A stretch of DNA of 64,000 nucleotides. Source: Schinkia azotoformans LMG 9581 (GTDB lineage: Bacteria; Bacillota; Bacilli; Bacillales; Bacillaceae_J). Shown here one piece after another: positions 45,499 to 54,271 of this stretch; position 1 is the stretch's first letter, and every line of letters starts with the position of its first letter. The position numbers and the translations under genes were made by a program. The notes under the pieces are model-generated. The model made no database searches, was not told the origin of the DNA, and worked only from the letters and a program-made list of their open reading frames with translations. The stretch lies in NCBI RefSeq assembly GCF_000307855.1, contig NZ_AJLR01000146.1, forward strand, positions 1-64,000. The letters run 5' to 3'.

Positions 45499-46341
45499 GT
45501 GCTTTGGCTGGAAATGAAAAAATTACTTGTTGTATTAGCAGGTGCAATGTTAACGGCAGCTGGTTTAAATTTATTTTTAATTCCCGCAAATGTATATTCT
45601 AGTGGCTTTGCCGGTATTGCCCAGCTCTTATCTAGTATATTGACACAGTATACACCTATAACTATTTCTACGGGAATTCTCTTATTCCTCTTAAACGTTC
45701 CAGTAACGATTTTAGGGTGGATGAAAGTTGGGAAATCCTTTACCCTCTACAGTTTTATTAGTGTAGCGGCAACGACTTTTTTCCTAGAAATCATTCCCGT
45801 TTATCCTTTATCTGAGGATATCCTTTTAAATGCGGTGTTTGGTGGAGTAATCTTAGCTGTTGGTGTTGGTTTTACGTTAAGATGGGGTGCTTCTACGGGT
45901 GGGGTTGATATTATTGCCATGTACCTATCAAGAATGAAGGATAAGCCTGTAGGCACCTATATTTTTGCTTTGAATGCCGTTATAATTATAATGGCCGGGT
46001 TATTATATGGTTGGGAAAAAGCGTTATATACATTAGTTACGCTTTATGTAACGACACGTATCATTGATACGATACATACAAGGCATGAAAAAGTGACTGC
46101 CATGATTATCACAAATAAAGGGGAAGAACTTACAAAAGCGATTCATGAAAGGTTGGTAAGAGGAATAACATCAATTCCTGCTAGAGGATCCTATTCAAAG
46201 GAACAGAAAGAAATGTTGGTTATTGTGATTACGAGGTATGAGTTATTTGATTTAGAAAGAATAATTAGAACTGTAGATCCTAAAGCATTTACTAATATTG
46301 TTGAAACAGCAGGAATTTTTGGGTTCTTTCGTAAAGATTAA
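45499..46341 (+). CDS. yitT: YitT family membrane protein (DUF161/DUF2179)
   Basis: A 280-aa protein with five or six N-terminal membrane helices and a C-terminal DUF2179 domain (about 220-280, 'KAFTNIVETAGIFGFF'). 'SGFAGIAQLL' and 'WGASTGGVDIIA' are family hallmarks. GTG 45499 lies seven bases behind GGAGG. The transported substrate is unknown. Confidence 0.9.
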   Translation: MLWLEMKKLLVVLAGAMLTAAGLNLFLIPANVYSSGFAGIAQLLSSILTQYTPITISTGILLFLLNVPVTILGWMKVGKSFTLYSFISVAATTFFLEIIPVYPLSEDILLNAVFGGVILAVGVGFTLRWGASTGGVDIIAMYLSRMKDKPVGTYIFALNAVIIIMAGLLYGWEKALYTLVTLYVTTRIIDTIHTRHEKVTAMIITNKGEELTKAIHERLVRGITSIPARGSYSKEQKEMLVIVITRYELFDLERIIRTVDPKAFTNIVETAGIFGFFRKD

Positions 46342-46423
46342 AACCTGTATATTTGTGGTAACATGAAACTCTTACGGCATTTGAACGACTAATGTATAAA
46401 GACTCTAGAGAGGAGAGAGAAGG

Positions 46424-46936
46424 GTGAATGTAAAAAAATTAGGATTTTGTATTGTATTTGGTGTGCTAATGATCATGACTGCTTGTGGGACCGGGGACCA
46501 GAAAACTGAAAATGGTAATGGGACTGAGAAAATTGAAACACCAGCTAATCAACCAGAAACGCCGGAAACAGATACTCCAATCGAAGATTCACAAAATCCA
46601 CCGAAAGTGAATGATGAACAAAGTGAGTCGACTGCTTTTCGAAATATCTCAGTGTCAGGGGAAAATGGCGAATATGTTGTTAACGGTGAAGCAAGGGTAT
46701 TTGAAGCGGTATTCTTTTATTCTGTCGAAGAAGGCCATGAGTATTTAATTGAGGAAACAAAAGTAACTGCTGATGAAGGTGCACCTGCTTGGTCTCCTTT
46801 TGAATTGAAAATTTCAATTCCAGAAGATCAACTTCCAATAAACGGAACTTTGACATTAGAATTATATGAAAAGAGCGCGAAAGATGGTTCTGTAATCAAT
46901 GAAACTTTCGTCAAGTTGGAAGAATTCGGCTTCTAA
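46424..46936 (+). CDS. Lipoprotein with Gmad2-like (spore germination immunoglobulin-like) domain
   Basis: A 170-aa lipoprotein with lipobox MTAC (Cys21), a Pro/Glu/Thr-rich linker (about 23-66) and a beta-rich C-terminal domain. 'VVNGEARVFEAVFFYSVEEG' and 'WSPFELKISIPED' match Gmad2, the domain associated with GerMN in germination. It probably faces the cell surface or the forespore intermembrane space. GTG 46424 follows AGAGGAGAG. A strong terminator follows. Confidence 0.8.
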   Translation: MNVKKLGFCIVFGVLMIMTACGTGDQKTENGNGTEKIETPANQPETPETDTPIEDSQNPPKVNDEQSESTAFRNISVSGENGEYVVNGEARVFEAVFFYSVEEGHEYLIEETKVTADEGAPAWSPFELKISIPEDQLPINGTLTLELYEKSAKDGSVINETFVKLEEFGF

Positions 46937-46950
46937 ACAATAAAATTCAC

Positions 46951-46980
46951 AAAAAACTCTCATTTATGAGAGTTTTTTTG
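46951..46980 (+). terminator. Terminator after the Gmad2 lipoprotein gene
   Basis: AAAAAACTCTCAT and ATGAGAGTTTTTTT form a perfect stem around a three-base loop. Confidence 0.93.
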
Positions 46981-47063
46981 TTAAATAATTTTTAAAGTTC
47001 ATGTATAGTAATAAGTAATTATATGATATGAGTTTATCCCTAGGGATAAAGGAGGATTTTGGA

Positions 47064-48023
47064 ATGTTTGGTCAAAAAAGGGAGATAGAACGTTTAAGGG
47101 CGGAAAATGCCGAACTGAAAGAAAGATTAAACGATATAGAGAACAATCAATATTCAACAAATGATATTCAGGTTTTATTAGATAGCTTATATCAAGAATT
47201 AATAGGTACTGTTGATCAGCATGAAATCGTAAATAACCAACATTATGTATTGGCTGATTTTGTTTCTAAAATAAAAGAACGATTTGATAAAGTTAATTCA
47301 ATTAGCGCACAATCTAATCAAATTTCTTCAACGATGACAGAAAAAGGACAAGTTCTAATTGAATCAACGACGGAAATGGTAAACAAATCAATCGAAGGTC
47401 GCGATTCCGTTAGTAAGGTAGAATCGCTAATTAAACAACTTGGAGAACAGTCGATCGAAACTTCATCAAGCATGACGCAATTAGGGGTCCGCTCAAAAGA
47501 AATTGAGGATATCGTGAAAGTAATTACTGATATTGCAGAGCAAACTAATCTGTTGGCTCTAAATGCTTCTATTGAAGCCGCACGTGCTGGTGAGCACGGA
47601 AAAGGTTTTGCTGTGGTTGCCAGTGAAGTTCGAAAACTTGCTGAAAACACAGCAAACAGTACAAAAAATATTAGTGAACTAACAAAGAAAATCCAACAAG
47701 AGATCGATGCAGCCTTAAAAGCAAATGAAAAAAGTATTATCTTTGTAAGAGAAGGAATCGATTTAAGTACGATAACAACAGAAAAAATCGACGATATCCA
47801 AAAAGTAATCGGCTCCGTCCAAGGTGAGGTCAATGACGTCATTCAAACGATTAAAGAACAAAAAGAATATAGTGGCGACGTTATGAAAGAAATTAGTGTT
47901 ACTACAGATCTTTTTTCAGAAGTAAATGATGCCATTATGAAGCATATAGATGACGCTGAACTTGTCGATCAAAAATTGGCAACTGGAATTAATCAAATAA
48001 AACATGCAAAAACAAAGTTCTAA
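47064..48023 (+). CDS. Soluble methyl-accepting chemotaxis-type signalling protein
   Basis: A 319-aa protein with no membrane helices. An N-terminal coiled coil ('[17 protein letters not shown]') is followed by an MCP signalling domain. The highly conserved tip '[21 protein letters not shown]' runs from about residue 160 and is intact. The N-terminal region between them is too short for a known ligand domain. It should interact with CheA/CheW in the cytoplasm. ATG 47064 follows AAAGGAGG; an earlier frame start lacks a site. Confidence 0.87.
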   Translation: MFGQKREIERLRAENAELKERLNDIENNQYSTNDIQVLLDSLYQELIGTVDQHEIVNNQHYVLADFVSKIKERFDKVNSISAQSNQISSTMTEKGQVLIESTTEMVNKSIEGRDSVSKVESLIKQLGEQSIETSSSMTQLGVRSKEIEDIVKVITDIAEQTNLLALNASIEAARAGEHGKGFAVVASEVRKLAENTANSTKNISELTKKIQQEIDAALKANEKSIIFVREGIDLSTITTEKIDDIQKVIGSVQGEVNDVIQTIKEQKEYSGDVMKEISVTTDLFSEVNDAIMKHIDDAELVDQKLATGINQIKHAKTKF

Positions 48024-48035
48024 ATGTTATTAAAC

Positions 48036-48074
48036 AAAAAAGTACAAGCTCCATCTAGGCGCTTGTACTTTTTT
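48036..48074. terminator. Bidirectional terminator after the MCP-like gene
   Basis: AAAAAAGTACAAGC pairs with GCTTGTACTTTTTT around an 11-base loop. Confidence 0.92.
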
Positions 48075-48078
48075 CTAA

Positions 48079-48273
48079 TTAGGAGCCGTTGGAGCTATTT
48101 TGCACTCCATCCAATCTTTGTTGGAGTTCTTGAAGCTGCATTTGTTCTGCAGCAGTTGAGTTTGCAAAAGCAGATGAAATTTGATTTTTGGCTTTTTCAA
48201 TATCATCTAAATTAGAGGTTGTCTCCGCCCAATAAACGGCTTCTTTAGCCATCTGAAAAAGTTTATTTCCCAT
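48079..48273 (-). CDS. DUF3813-like small protein
   Basis: A 64-aa helical protein with 'MGNKLFQMAKEAVYWAE' and 'SAFANSTAAEQMQLQELQQ', close to the DUF3813 family of Bacillaceae. It follows the next gene upstream by two bases, so the two are co-transcribed. Function unknown. Confidence 0.7.
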   Translation of the reverse strand: MGNKLFQMAKEAVYWAETTSNLDDIEKAKNQISSAFANSTAAEQMQLQELQQRLDGVQNSSNGS

Positions 48274-48275
48274 CC

Positions 48276-48434
48276 TTAAATGCCCCCAAGTGAAGAATTA
48301 ACCTGTTCTTCATGTTTTCGCTGTTTTTCTTCAGCTTCCGCTAAGGTAGAATAATAAGGGATTTTTTCATGGTATCGTTGCATCGCATCAGCACTTTGTT
48401 GGTAAAAACGTTTTGTTTTACTTTTTTTACTCAT
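48276..48434 (-). CDS. Small hypothetical protein, 52 aa
   Basis: A lysine- and glutamine-rich 52-aa frame, 'MSKKSKTKRFYQQSADAMQRY' (opening, shown in part). ATG 48434 lies behind AGGGGGAACA. I do not recognise the family. It is placed between the Cof-type phosphatase and the DUF3813 gene, and a good ribosome binding site plus the two-base spacing to its neighbour argue that it is real. Confidence 0.6.
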   Translation of the reverse strand: MSKKSKTKRFYQQSADAMQRYHEKIPYYSTLAEAEEKQRKHEEQVNSSLGGI

Positions 48435-48511
48435 AGTTGTTCCCCCTATTCTTGAGTTCAAATTTCAAGATGACTCATCTTTATTTTGAATCAAGATGAC
48501 GGGATCTATGC

Positions 48512-49324
48512 TTAGGAAATTTTAAAGAATTTTTCCAAAAATTGAGCCAAACCATCTTCCTCGTTTGAATTGGTGACATCATATGCAGCTGATTTAACTT
48601 CATCAATTGCATTCCCCATAGCAACCCCATATTTCGCAAACGTGAGCATTTCAAGATCGTTATCCTCATCACCAAAGGCAATAATCCGTTCTTCAGGAAT
48701 CTCATACGTGGCCGCAACCTTCTTTACACCAACCGCTTTATTAATACCCGCCTTAATAATTTCAATAATATTCCATGGTGAACCAGAAGTCCGGTGTTCG
48801 ATATAATTGCCAACTTCTTTTGCGAGATGATGGCGGATAGTGTCAAGTTCTTCTTCCTTTGAATGAATAAGGATGGAAGTTGTTTCAGTTTTTAATTTTT
48901 CGCGAACATGACCAATTTCAATTTTTGGAGGGGTACCGAATGTAAGAAATTCCATAATTGCTTCATCATAATTTTGTAAAAAAACTTCATCTTTAACCTG
49001 TGCCATAATATTTCTAATATTGTATTTTCCACAGGTATCAATAATTTGTTGGGCTACATTAAGTTCAAGCGGTGAATGGAAAGTACCCCAGGCAGCATCA
49101 TGTGGATGATGAACATAAGCACCATTATAATTTACGATAGGCGTATCTAACCCCATTTGCTTGTAATATACATGACTTGCACGAAAAGGTCTTCCAGTAG
49201 CGATCATTACATGATGGCCAAGTTTACGCACATGATTGATTGTATTCAATGTTCGTTCTGATATTGTTTTATTATCTCTAAGAAGTGTTCCATCTAAATC
49301 AATTGCAATTAAATGTGGTTTCAT
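48512..49324 (-). CDS. yitU: Cof-type HAD phosphatase
   Basis: A 270-aa HAD-superfamily hydrolase, the length of B. subtilis YitU. Motif I DLDGTLL is at about residues 9-15, motif II in 'MIATGRP', and motif IV 'GDEDNDLEM' near residue 220. Such enzymes dephosphorylate sugar or flavin phosphates. ATG 49324 follows AAAGGAC. Confidence 0.92.
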   Translation of the reverse strand: MKPHLIAIDLDGTLLRDNKTISERTLNTINHVRKLGHHVMIATGRPFRASHVYYKQMGLDTPIVNYNGAYVHHPHDAAWGTFHSPLELNVAQQIIDTCGKYNIRNIMAQVKDEVFLQNYDEAIMEFLTFGTPPKIEIGHVREKLKTETTSILIHSKEEELDTIRHHLAKEVGNYIEHRTSGSPWNIIEIIKAGINKAVGVKKVAATYEIPEERIIAFGDEDNDLEMLTFAKYGVAMGNAIDEVKSAAYDVTNSNEEDGLAQFLEKFFKIS

Positions 49325-49504
49325 CCGTGTCAAGTCCTTTCTAGGCAAAGTTCGATACAAAATGTCCAGTACATTAAGTTTAGTTTTATTTGAAATTTTT
49401 GTCTAGAAAAACACTTTTCCAAAAGGACTTTAAACTTTTAGGGATTAGGAAAAAATGGTAGGATATAATAGTTGATTAACTTTATTCTTTGAGGGAGCCA
49501 AGGT

Positions 49505-50278
49505 ATGTTTACAATAAATCATGAAGTGATCGCCGGTGTTCCGACATTACATGTATCTAATCAAAGCTTATTGGATAAAAAGACTCCAGTAGTATTTTTT
49601 ATCCATGGATTCACAAGTGCAAAAGAGCATAACTTACATTATGCCTACTTGCTAGCAAATGAAGGTTTCCGGGTTTATTTACCGGAGGTTTATTTGCATG
49701 GGGAGCGGTTGGACCATTCCAATATTAGTACAGAAAAGATATATTATAAATTCTGGGATATGGTTATCCAAACAATCCACGAATTAAATGAAATTAGAAA
49801 AGAGCTAGTAAGAAAAGCGCTTATTGATGAACAGAGAATTGGTTTAGCAGGGTTATCGATGGGTGGAATCATCACGCTTGGTGCCCTAAAACAATACGAA
49901 TGGATAAAAACAGCGGTCTCCTTAATGGGTTGCCCCGCCTATAAGCAATTCGCAAATGGACTAATCACTGAAATTAAAAGGCAAGGGGAAAAGCTGCCTT
50001 TTACAGATGAAGAATTAGAAGAAAAAATCAATGAATTGAAACCATATGATTTATCACTTGAACCGGAAAAGCTTTATAATCGTCCATTATTATTTTGGCA
50101 TGGCAAAGAGGATTCAGTTGTTCCATATGATTATGCCTATGAGTTTTATGTAAATAATAAAGACCTCTACAAAAATAATCCTGAAAAATTTAAATTCTTG
50201 AGTGAACCAAAGGCAGGACACAAGGTTTCAAGAAATGGGGTGCTTGAAACTGTCCAATGGTTTCGCAAATTTTTGTAA
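49505..50278 (+). CDS. yitV: Alpha/beta-hydrolase esterase (YitV)
   Basis: A 257-aa alpha/beta hydrolase. The nucleophile elbow GLSMGG is near residue 115, the oxyanion segment 'FFIHGFTSAKEH' lies near the N-terminus, and the C-terminal 'AGHKVS' supplies the catalytic His. The length and position match B. subtilis YitV. ATG 49505 follows GAGGGAG. Confidence 0.9.
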   Translation: MFTINHEVIAGVPTLHVSNQSLLDKKTPVVFFIHGFTSAKEHNLHYAYLLANEGFRVYLPEVYLHGERLDHSNISTEKIYYKFWDMVIQTIHELNEIRKELVRKALIDEQRIGLAGLSMGGIITLGALKQYEWIKTAVSLMGCPAYKQFANGLITEIKRQGEKLPFTDEELEEKINELKPYDLSLEPEKLYNRPLLFWHGKEDSVVPYDYAYEFYVNNKDLYKNNPEKFKFLSEPKAGHKVSRNGVLETVQWFRKFL

Positions 50279-50336
50279 CTTGATGTAAATCATTTTTATC
50301 CGACCTGATTTTTCGGTATACTAAAAGAAATAAGAA

Positions 50337-50520
50337 AAGCTTAACTTTATTCATTAATGAATAAAGTTAAGGCCTCCGGCGGATGCCTCAGATTTTCAGA
50401 GGAAGATTTTCGAGCTAAGATCAAAGACTAAAAACGCCACTTCCTGTGGCAACGTCTTTGTGACCCACTTCCTGTGGGCCTAAAAAATCTGGGTGCAAAT
50501 ACGCCAAGGCGTATTTGATA
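50337..50520. repeat. Intergenic array of hairpins (repeat-like element) before yitW
   Basis: Four palindromes follow one another: TTAACTTTATTCATT with its complement AATGAATAAAGTTAA (50342-50371); GCCAC-TTCCT-GTGGC; CCCAC-TTCCT-GTGGG; and AAATACGCC-AA-GGCGTATTT just before the yitW ribosome binding site. The two middle hairpins share the core CACTTCCTGTGG and are about 27 bp apart. The layout resembles a mobile or repeated intergenic element of Bacillaceae. No protein frame is supported. Confidence 0.55.
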
Positions 50521-50541
50521 GAAGGAAAGGTGTTGCGAGAA

Positions 50542-50853
50542 ATGGATAAAGATTTGGAAGAAAATATTCTTGGCGCATTAGAAAATGTCCTAGACCCTGA
50601 ACTTGGTGTAGATATTGTTAATTTAGGACTAGTCTACGGTTTGGATATGGATGAAAATGGGGTTTTAACAGTTGAAATGACTTTAACTTCAATGGGTTGT
50701 CCGTTAGCAGGCTCAATCGAAGCTAATGTTAGAAATGCTTTAGCAGATTTACCTGAAATAAAGGAAACAATCGTGAAAATTGTTTGGACACCACCTTGGT
50801 CTAAGGATAAAATGTCTCGTTATGCCAAGATTGCATTAGGTATTCCAGATTAA
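50542..50853 (+). CDS. yitW: DUF59/MIP18-family iron-sulfur assembly protein
   Basis: A 103-aa single-domain DUF59 protein; relatives such as SufT assist maturation of Fe-S proteins. It has 'LDPELGVDIVNLGLVYG' and the conserved cysteine in 'TSMGCPLAG'. ATG 50542 gives the length of B. subtilis YitW (102 aa). A paralogue lies at 61148-61450. Confidence 0.88.
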   Translation: MDKDLEENILGALENVLDPELGVDIVNLGLVYGLDMDENGVLTVEMTLTSMGCPLAGSIEANVRNALADLPEIKETIVKIVWTPPWSKDKMSRYAKIALGIPD

Positions 50854-50875
50854 GAGCAATTAAGGAGAGAAGAGA

Positions 50876-51214
50876 GTGGAAAATAAAGTAATTTTGGTGC
50901 TTTCTGATCAGCTTGGTCAAGGAGATAAGAATTTAGGGGAAGGTATTTTAGAAACCTTTTTTACTCTTTTAAAACAAAAAGAGCAAAAGCCAAAAGCTAT
51001 TTTTTGTATGAACCGTGGCGTTTTTACTATGACTGATCAGTCGCTTGTTTCTGTTCACTTGAAAGAACTGGAGAATCAAGGGGTATCAGTCTTAGCATGC
51101 AAAACATGTGCAGATTATTATGAGGTTTCAGATAAACTTACGGCTGGAAAAATCAGTGGAATGGATAAGTTTATTGAATTATCTTCGCAATATGAAGTTT
51201 TAACATTATCATAA
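50876..51214 (+). CDS. DsrE-like protein, YedF C-terminal type
   Basis: A 112-aa protein. 'GQGDKNLGEGILETFF' and 'LACKTCADYYEVSDKL' match the C-terminal DsrE-like half of the selenium-metabolism protein YedF, but the TusA-like N-terminal half is missing. The CKTC pair may carry sulfur or selenium. GTG 50876 follows GAGAGAAGAG. It stands between yitW and the molybdenum cofactor genes. Confidence 0.65.
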   Translation: MENKVILVLSDQLGQGDKNLGEGILETFFTLLKQKEQKPKAIFCMNRGVFTMTDQSLVSVHLKELENQGVSVLACKTCADYYEVSDKLTAGKISGMDKFIELSSQYEVLTLS

Positions 51215-51227
51215 TCAATTAAAGAAC

Positions 51228-51290
51228 AACTCTATTTATGGCCGTTTTTTGAATTTTTACTATAAAAAAGCGGCTGCAAATGGAGTTTTT
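51228..51290 (+). terminator. Long bulged hairpin between the YedF-like gene and moeA
   Basis: AACTCTATTT with AAATGGAGTT and GCCGTTTTTT with AAAAAAGCGGC nest into one long stem, followed by TTTTTC. It probably ends the upstream transcript. The remaining bases to moeA (51291-51405) show no gene. Confidence 0.65.
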
Positions 51291-51405
51291 CTGTATATTG
51301 ATAAAAGTATCAGTGGAAAACGTGAAATTCATCACAGTCATAATATGCCTGTATTATTAGAATAAACTATGTTTAAAGAAACACTCTTAAAAGGAGGCAC
51401 GGAAT

Positions 51406-52674
51406 GTGCTAGATAAAAGAGATGCAATCGCTGTCCCAGAAGCAGTAAAACAAGTTATGAAATATGCCCCTAAAGGGGAAATCGAATATGTATCAATAGA
51501 TAAATGTGACCAGCGGTATTTGGGGGACGCAGTCAAGGCTAGTCATGATATTCCCCCATTTGATCGTGCACCATATGACGGTTTTGCCATTCGCGCTGAA
51601 GATTCAGTCCATGCTTCTTTAGATAATCCGGTTGAGTTCGAGGTTATTGAAGAGATTGGTGCTGGTTATATCGCAAAGAAAGAAGTCGGTCCTTACCAAG
51701 CTGTTCGAATTATGACAGGTGCCTTAATGCCAAAGGAATGCAATGCTGTTGTCATGCTTGAGCTGGCAAAAGACATTGAAAAGGATGGAAAACCGTATAT
51801 GGTCATCAAACGATCATATAAACCAGGTGATAATGTTTCCTACCAAGGTTCAGAAACGAAAGCCGGGGAAGTACTTGTTCAGGAAGGTCGCAGAATTAAT
51901 CCGGGTGTTAAGGCATTATTAGCTACATTTGGATATGGTAGAGTTCCAGTTGTAAAAAAACCGGTTGTCGGTTTGTATGCTACCGGGACTGAGCTTCTTG
52001 ACGTTAATGAACCAATGGAGCCGGGAAAAATTCGTAACAGCAATGCTTACATGATTTCTTCACAGATCAATCGAGTAGGTGCTGAAGCAACATATTACGG
52101 TAAACTTGAAGATGACTTTGACACTTGCTTTAAAGCAGTAAAAAAAGCATTGGATGAAGTTGATATTCTCATTACAACCGGCGGTGTTTCAGTTGGAGAC
52201 TATGATTATGTCCCTGAAATCTATAAAAAACTAGGGGCTGAAGTCCTGTTTAATAAAATTATGATGAGACCTGGAAGTGTTACAACCGTTGCCCAGTACA
52301 ATGGTAAACTTTTATTTGGTTTATCCGGTAATCCATCCGCCTGTTTTGTAGGCTTTGAACTTTATGCAAGACCGATCATACGCAGCTGGTTCCATTCACA
52401 GAAACCACATATGCAAAAGGTAAAGGCAACGTTAAATAGTGATTTTACAAAAGCAAATCCGTTTACAAGATTCGTAAGAAGTAAATTACTGTTTAATGAG
52501 GGGAAATTGTTTGTAGAACCATCCGGCTTGGACAAATCAAACGTTGTAACTTCATTAGTAGATTGTGATTCACTTATCATCTTGCCTGGGGGAACAAGAG
52601 GTTTTACAAAGGGTGATGAAGTAGACGTTTTATTATTAGAAGATCAAATAGGCAGTGAGTGGCCGTGGAATTAA
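51406..52674 (+). CDS. moeA: Molybdopterin molybdenumtransferase
   Basis: Inserts molybdenum into adenylylated molybdopterin to form Moco. The 422-aa protein has the MoeA landmarks 'IPPFDRAPYDGFAIRA', 'TTGGVSVGDYDYV' near residue 258 and 'FGLSGNPSACFVGFE'. GTG 51406 follows AGGAGG. It is first of moeA-mobB-moaE-moaD, whose members overlap. moaA, moaB and moaC are not in this window. Confidence 0.94.
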   Translation: MLDKRDAIAVPEAVKQVMKYAPKGEIEYVSIDKCDQRYLGDAVKASHDIPPFDRAPYDGFAIRAEDSVHASLDNPVEFEVIEEIGAGYIAKKEVGPYQAVRIMTGALMPKECNAVVMLELAKDIEKDGKPYMVIKRSYKPGDNVSYQGSETKAGEVLVQEGRRINPGVKALLATFGYGRVPVVKKPVVGLYATGTELLDVNEPMEPGKIRNSNAYMISSQINRVGAEATYYGKLEDDFDTCFKAVKKALDEVDILITTGGVSVGDYDYVPEIYKKLGAEVLFNKIMMRPGSVTTVAQYNGKLLFGLSGNPSACFVGFELYARPIIRSWFHSQKPHMQKVKATLNSDFTKANPFTRFVRSKLLFNEGKLFVEPSGLDKSNVVTSLVDCDSLIILPGGTRGFTKGDEVDVLLLEDQIGSEWPWN

Positions 52675-53192
52675 CCATCCCGGTACTACAGATTGTTGGC
52701 TTTCAAAATAGTGGCAAAACAACTTTGCTAACAAAGATAATTGAAGGAATGAGTGCAAGCGGAATAAAGGTTGGTACAATTAAACATCATGGACATGGTG
52801 GCCTTCCGGATTCATATGATACGGACAAGGACACAGCTAAGCATCGGCAAGCTGGTGCAACCGTGACAGGTGTTGAAGGGGCAGGAATGCTCCAGTTACA
52901 TGCATTTAATGGTGAAGGATGGACGCTCCCTGAGATGTTATCTTTTTATAATAACCTACCACTTGATATAATTTTGATTGAAGGGTTTAAGAGGGAGGTT
53001 TTTCCAAAAGTTGTTCTTTTACGGTCGGAGGAGGACGAAGTGCTTTTGGAACAGCTGGAAAATATTCAAGCTGTAATTTCTTGGTACAAACCACTTGAGA
53101 CAAAAATAGGGAACCAATTTCATATTAATGATGAAAATGATTATCTGAAATGGGTTAAATCCTATTTTGAAAGGATAGATTTGATTGAGTGA
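52659..53192 (+). CDS. mobB: Molybdopterin-guanine dinucleotide biosynthesis protein B
   Basis: A GTP-binding protein that assists conversion of Moco to the bis-MGD form used by nitrate reductase and related enzymes. 177 aa with Walker A GFQNSGKTT at about residues 13-21. The GTG start overlaps moeA by 16 bases; GTG 52665 is an alternative. Its stop is overlapped by moaE. Confidence 0.92.
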   Translation: MAVELTIPVLQIVGFQNSGKTTLLTKIIEGMSASGIKVGTIKHHGHGGLPDSYDTDKDTAKHRQAGATVTGVEGAGMLQLHAFNGEGWTLPEMLSFYNNLPLDIILIEGFKREVFPKVVLLRSEEDEVLLEQLENIQAVISWYKPLETKIGNQFHINDENDYLKWVKSYFERIDLIE

Positions 53193-53661
53193 ACAATTGT
53201 TTTTAATAACAAAAGACCCGATTTCGATTGAAGAAGTTACTAACAAAGTAGTACGCCGTGAAGCAGGTGCAATTAATACTTTTATTGGAACGGTTCGTGA
53301 ATTGACTAAGGGTAAAAAAACGCTTTATCTAGAGTATGATGCCTATCAATCAATGGCTGAGAAAAAGCTGACACAAATCGGTGACGAAATAAAAGAAAAA
53401 TGGCGTGACGCAGTTGTTGCCATTACCCACCGAATTGGCAGACTTGAAATATCAGATATTGCTGTTGTAATCGCTGTTTCAACTCCACACCGTGCTGATT
53501 CGTTTGAAGCAAGCCGATATGCTATTGAGCGAATTAAGGAAATTGTTCCTATTTGGAAAAAGGAACATTGGGAAGATGGCGAATCGTGGATTGGCGATCA
53601 GCTTGAGAGAAAAGCCTATCCTTCCGGAAAACCTGAAAAGGAGGACTTTGGTAATGATTAA
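53185..53661 (+). CDS. moaE: Molybdopterin synthase catalytic subunit
   Basis: A 158-aa MoaE that, with thiocarboxylated MoaD, adds the dithiolene sulfurs to precursor Z. It has 'AINTFIGTVRELTKGKKT', 'HRIGRLEISDIAVVIAVS' and 'PIWKKEHWEDGESW', which contains the active-site lysines. TTG 53185 overlaps mobB by 8 bases, and the gene overlaps moaD by 8. Confidence 0.95.
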   Translation: MSEQLFLITKDPISIEEVTNKVVRREAGAINTFIGTVRELTKGKKTLYLEYDAYQSMAEKKLTQIGDEIKEKWRDAVVAITHRIGRLEISDIAVVIAVSTPHRADSFEASRYAIERIKEIVPIWKKEHWEDGESWIGDQLERKAYPSGKPEKEDFGND

Positions 53662-53884
53662 TATTTTATTATTTGCCCATCTTGGGGAAGCAATTGGTGA
53701 ACCCAGCGTTACTTGGACAGAATTGCCGATAACCGTAGGGGATCTGAAACAAAAGATAACTCAAAGGTATAATTTACCGCTTCAATCAGTAATGGTTGCC
53801 GTAAATGAAGAATACGCGGAAGATCAACTCGAATTAAAAGCTGGAGATGTAGTAGCATTAATACCACCTGTAAGTGGGGGATGA
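53654..53884 (+). CDS. moaD: Molybdopterin synthase sulfur carrier subunit
   Basis: A 76-aa ubiquitin-fold protein ending in Gly-Gly ('PPVSGG'), the C-terminus that is thiocarboxylated to deliver sulfur. ATG 53654 lies behind AAAGGAGG; a longer frame from 53492 would run through moaE and is rejected. Confidence 0.94.
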   Translation: MINILLFAHLGEAIGEPSVTWTELPITVGDLKQKITQRYNLPLQSVMVAVNEEYAEDQLELKAGDVVALIPPVSGG

Positions 53885-53897
53885 TATCCCCCTTTTC
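53876..53897 (+). terminator. Terminator at the end of moaD
   Basis: GGGGGA and TCCCCC form a compact stem that includes the moaD stop codon, followed by TTTTCC. Confidence 0.75.
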
Positions 53898-53991
53898 CTT
53901 TTGATAAGCAACTTATGTCTATTTAATGTTATTTTTTTATACATTTTTGTTGAATAAATAATTTCTTGTGGAAAACAGGACAATTTTTTTT

Positions 53992-54018
53992 TATAATTAA
54001 GAATGAGAATAATTATCA
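53992..54018 (+). promoter_or_regulatory. Promoter -10 and Fur box of feoAB
   Basis: TATAAT (53992-53997) is followed by TGAGAATAATTATCA (54004-54018), which fits the Bacillus 7-1-7 Fur box TGATAATNATTATCA with one mismatch. A -35 at normal spacing is not obvious (TTGTGG is 20 bp away). Repression by Fe-Fur is the clear expectation. Confidence 0.8.
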
Positions 54019-54043
54019 TTATCCAAGTGTGGAGGGATGAACC

Positions 54044-54271
54044 TTGGTTTTATCAGATTTAAAGCAAGGTGAAAAAGCTAGAATAAAAGATTTTTCTATG
54101 CTTTCAGATATAGTGAAACGTAGATTAATAGATATGGGTATTTATGAAGGTGTGGAAGTGTGTTTAAAGAGCAATATGCCTTTTGGTGGTCCTTGTATGA
54201 TTGAAACATATGGTCAATGTGTCGGCATAAGAAGAAATGAAGCCTCAACTATACGAGTGGATAAATCATGA
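54044..54271 (+). CDS. feoA: Ferrous iron transport protein A
   Basis: A 75-aa SH3-like FeoA that supports FeoB. 'GVEVCLKSNMPFGGP' and 'GIRRNEASTIRV' are family features. TTG 54044 follows GGAGGGAT. It overlaps feoB by 4 bases (ATGA). Confidence 0.9.
   Translation: MVLSDLKQGEKARIKDFSMLSDIVKRRLIDMGIYEGVEVCLKSNMPFGGPCMIETYGQCVGIRRNEASTIRVDKS

Noticed and set aside
53492-53884. 130-codon frame extending moaD upstream
   Set aside because: The first half overlaps moaE out of frame; the real moaD start at 53654 has a strong ribosome binding site.
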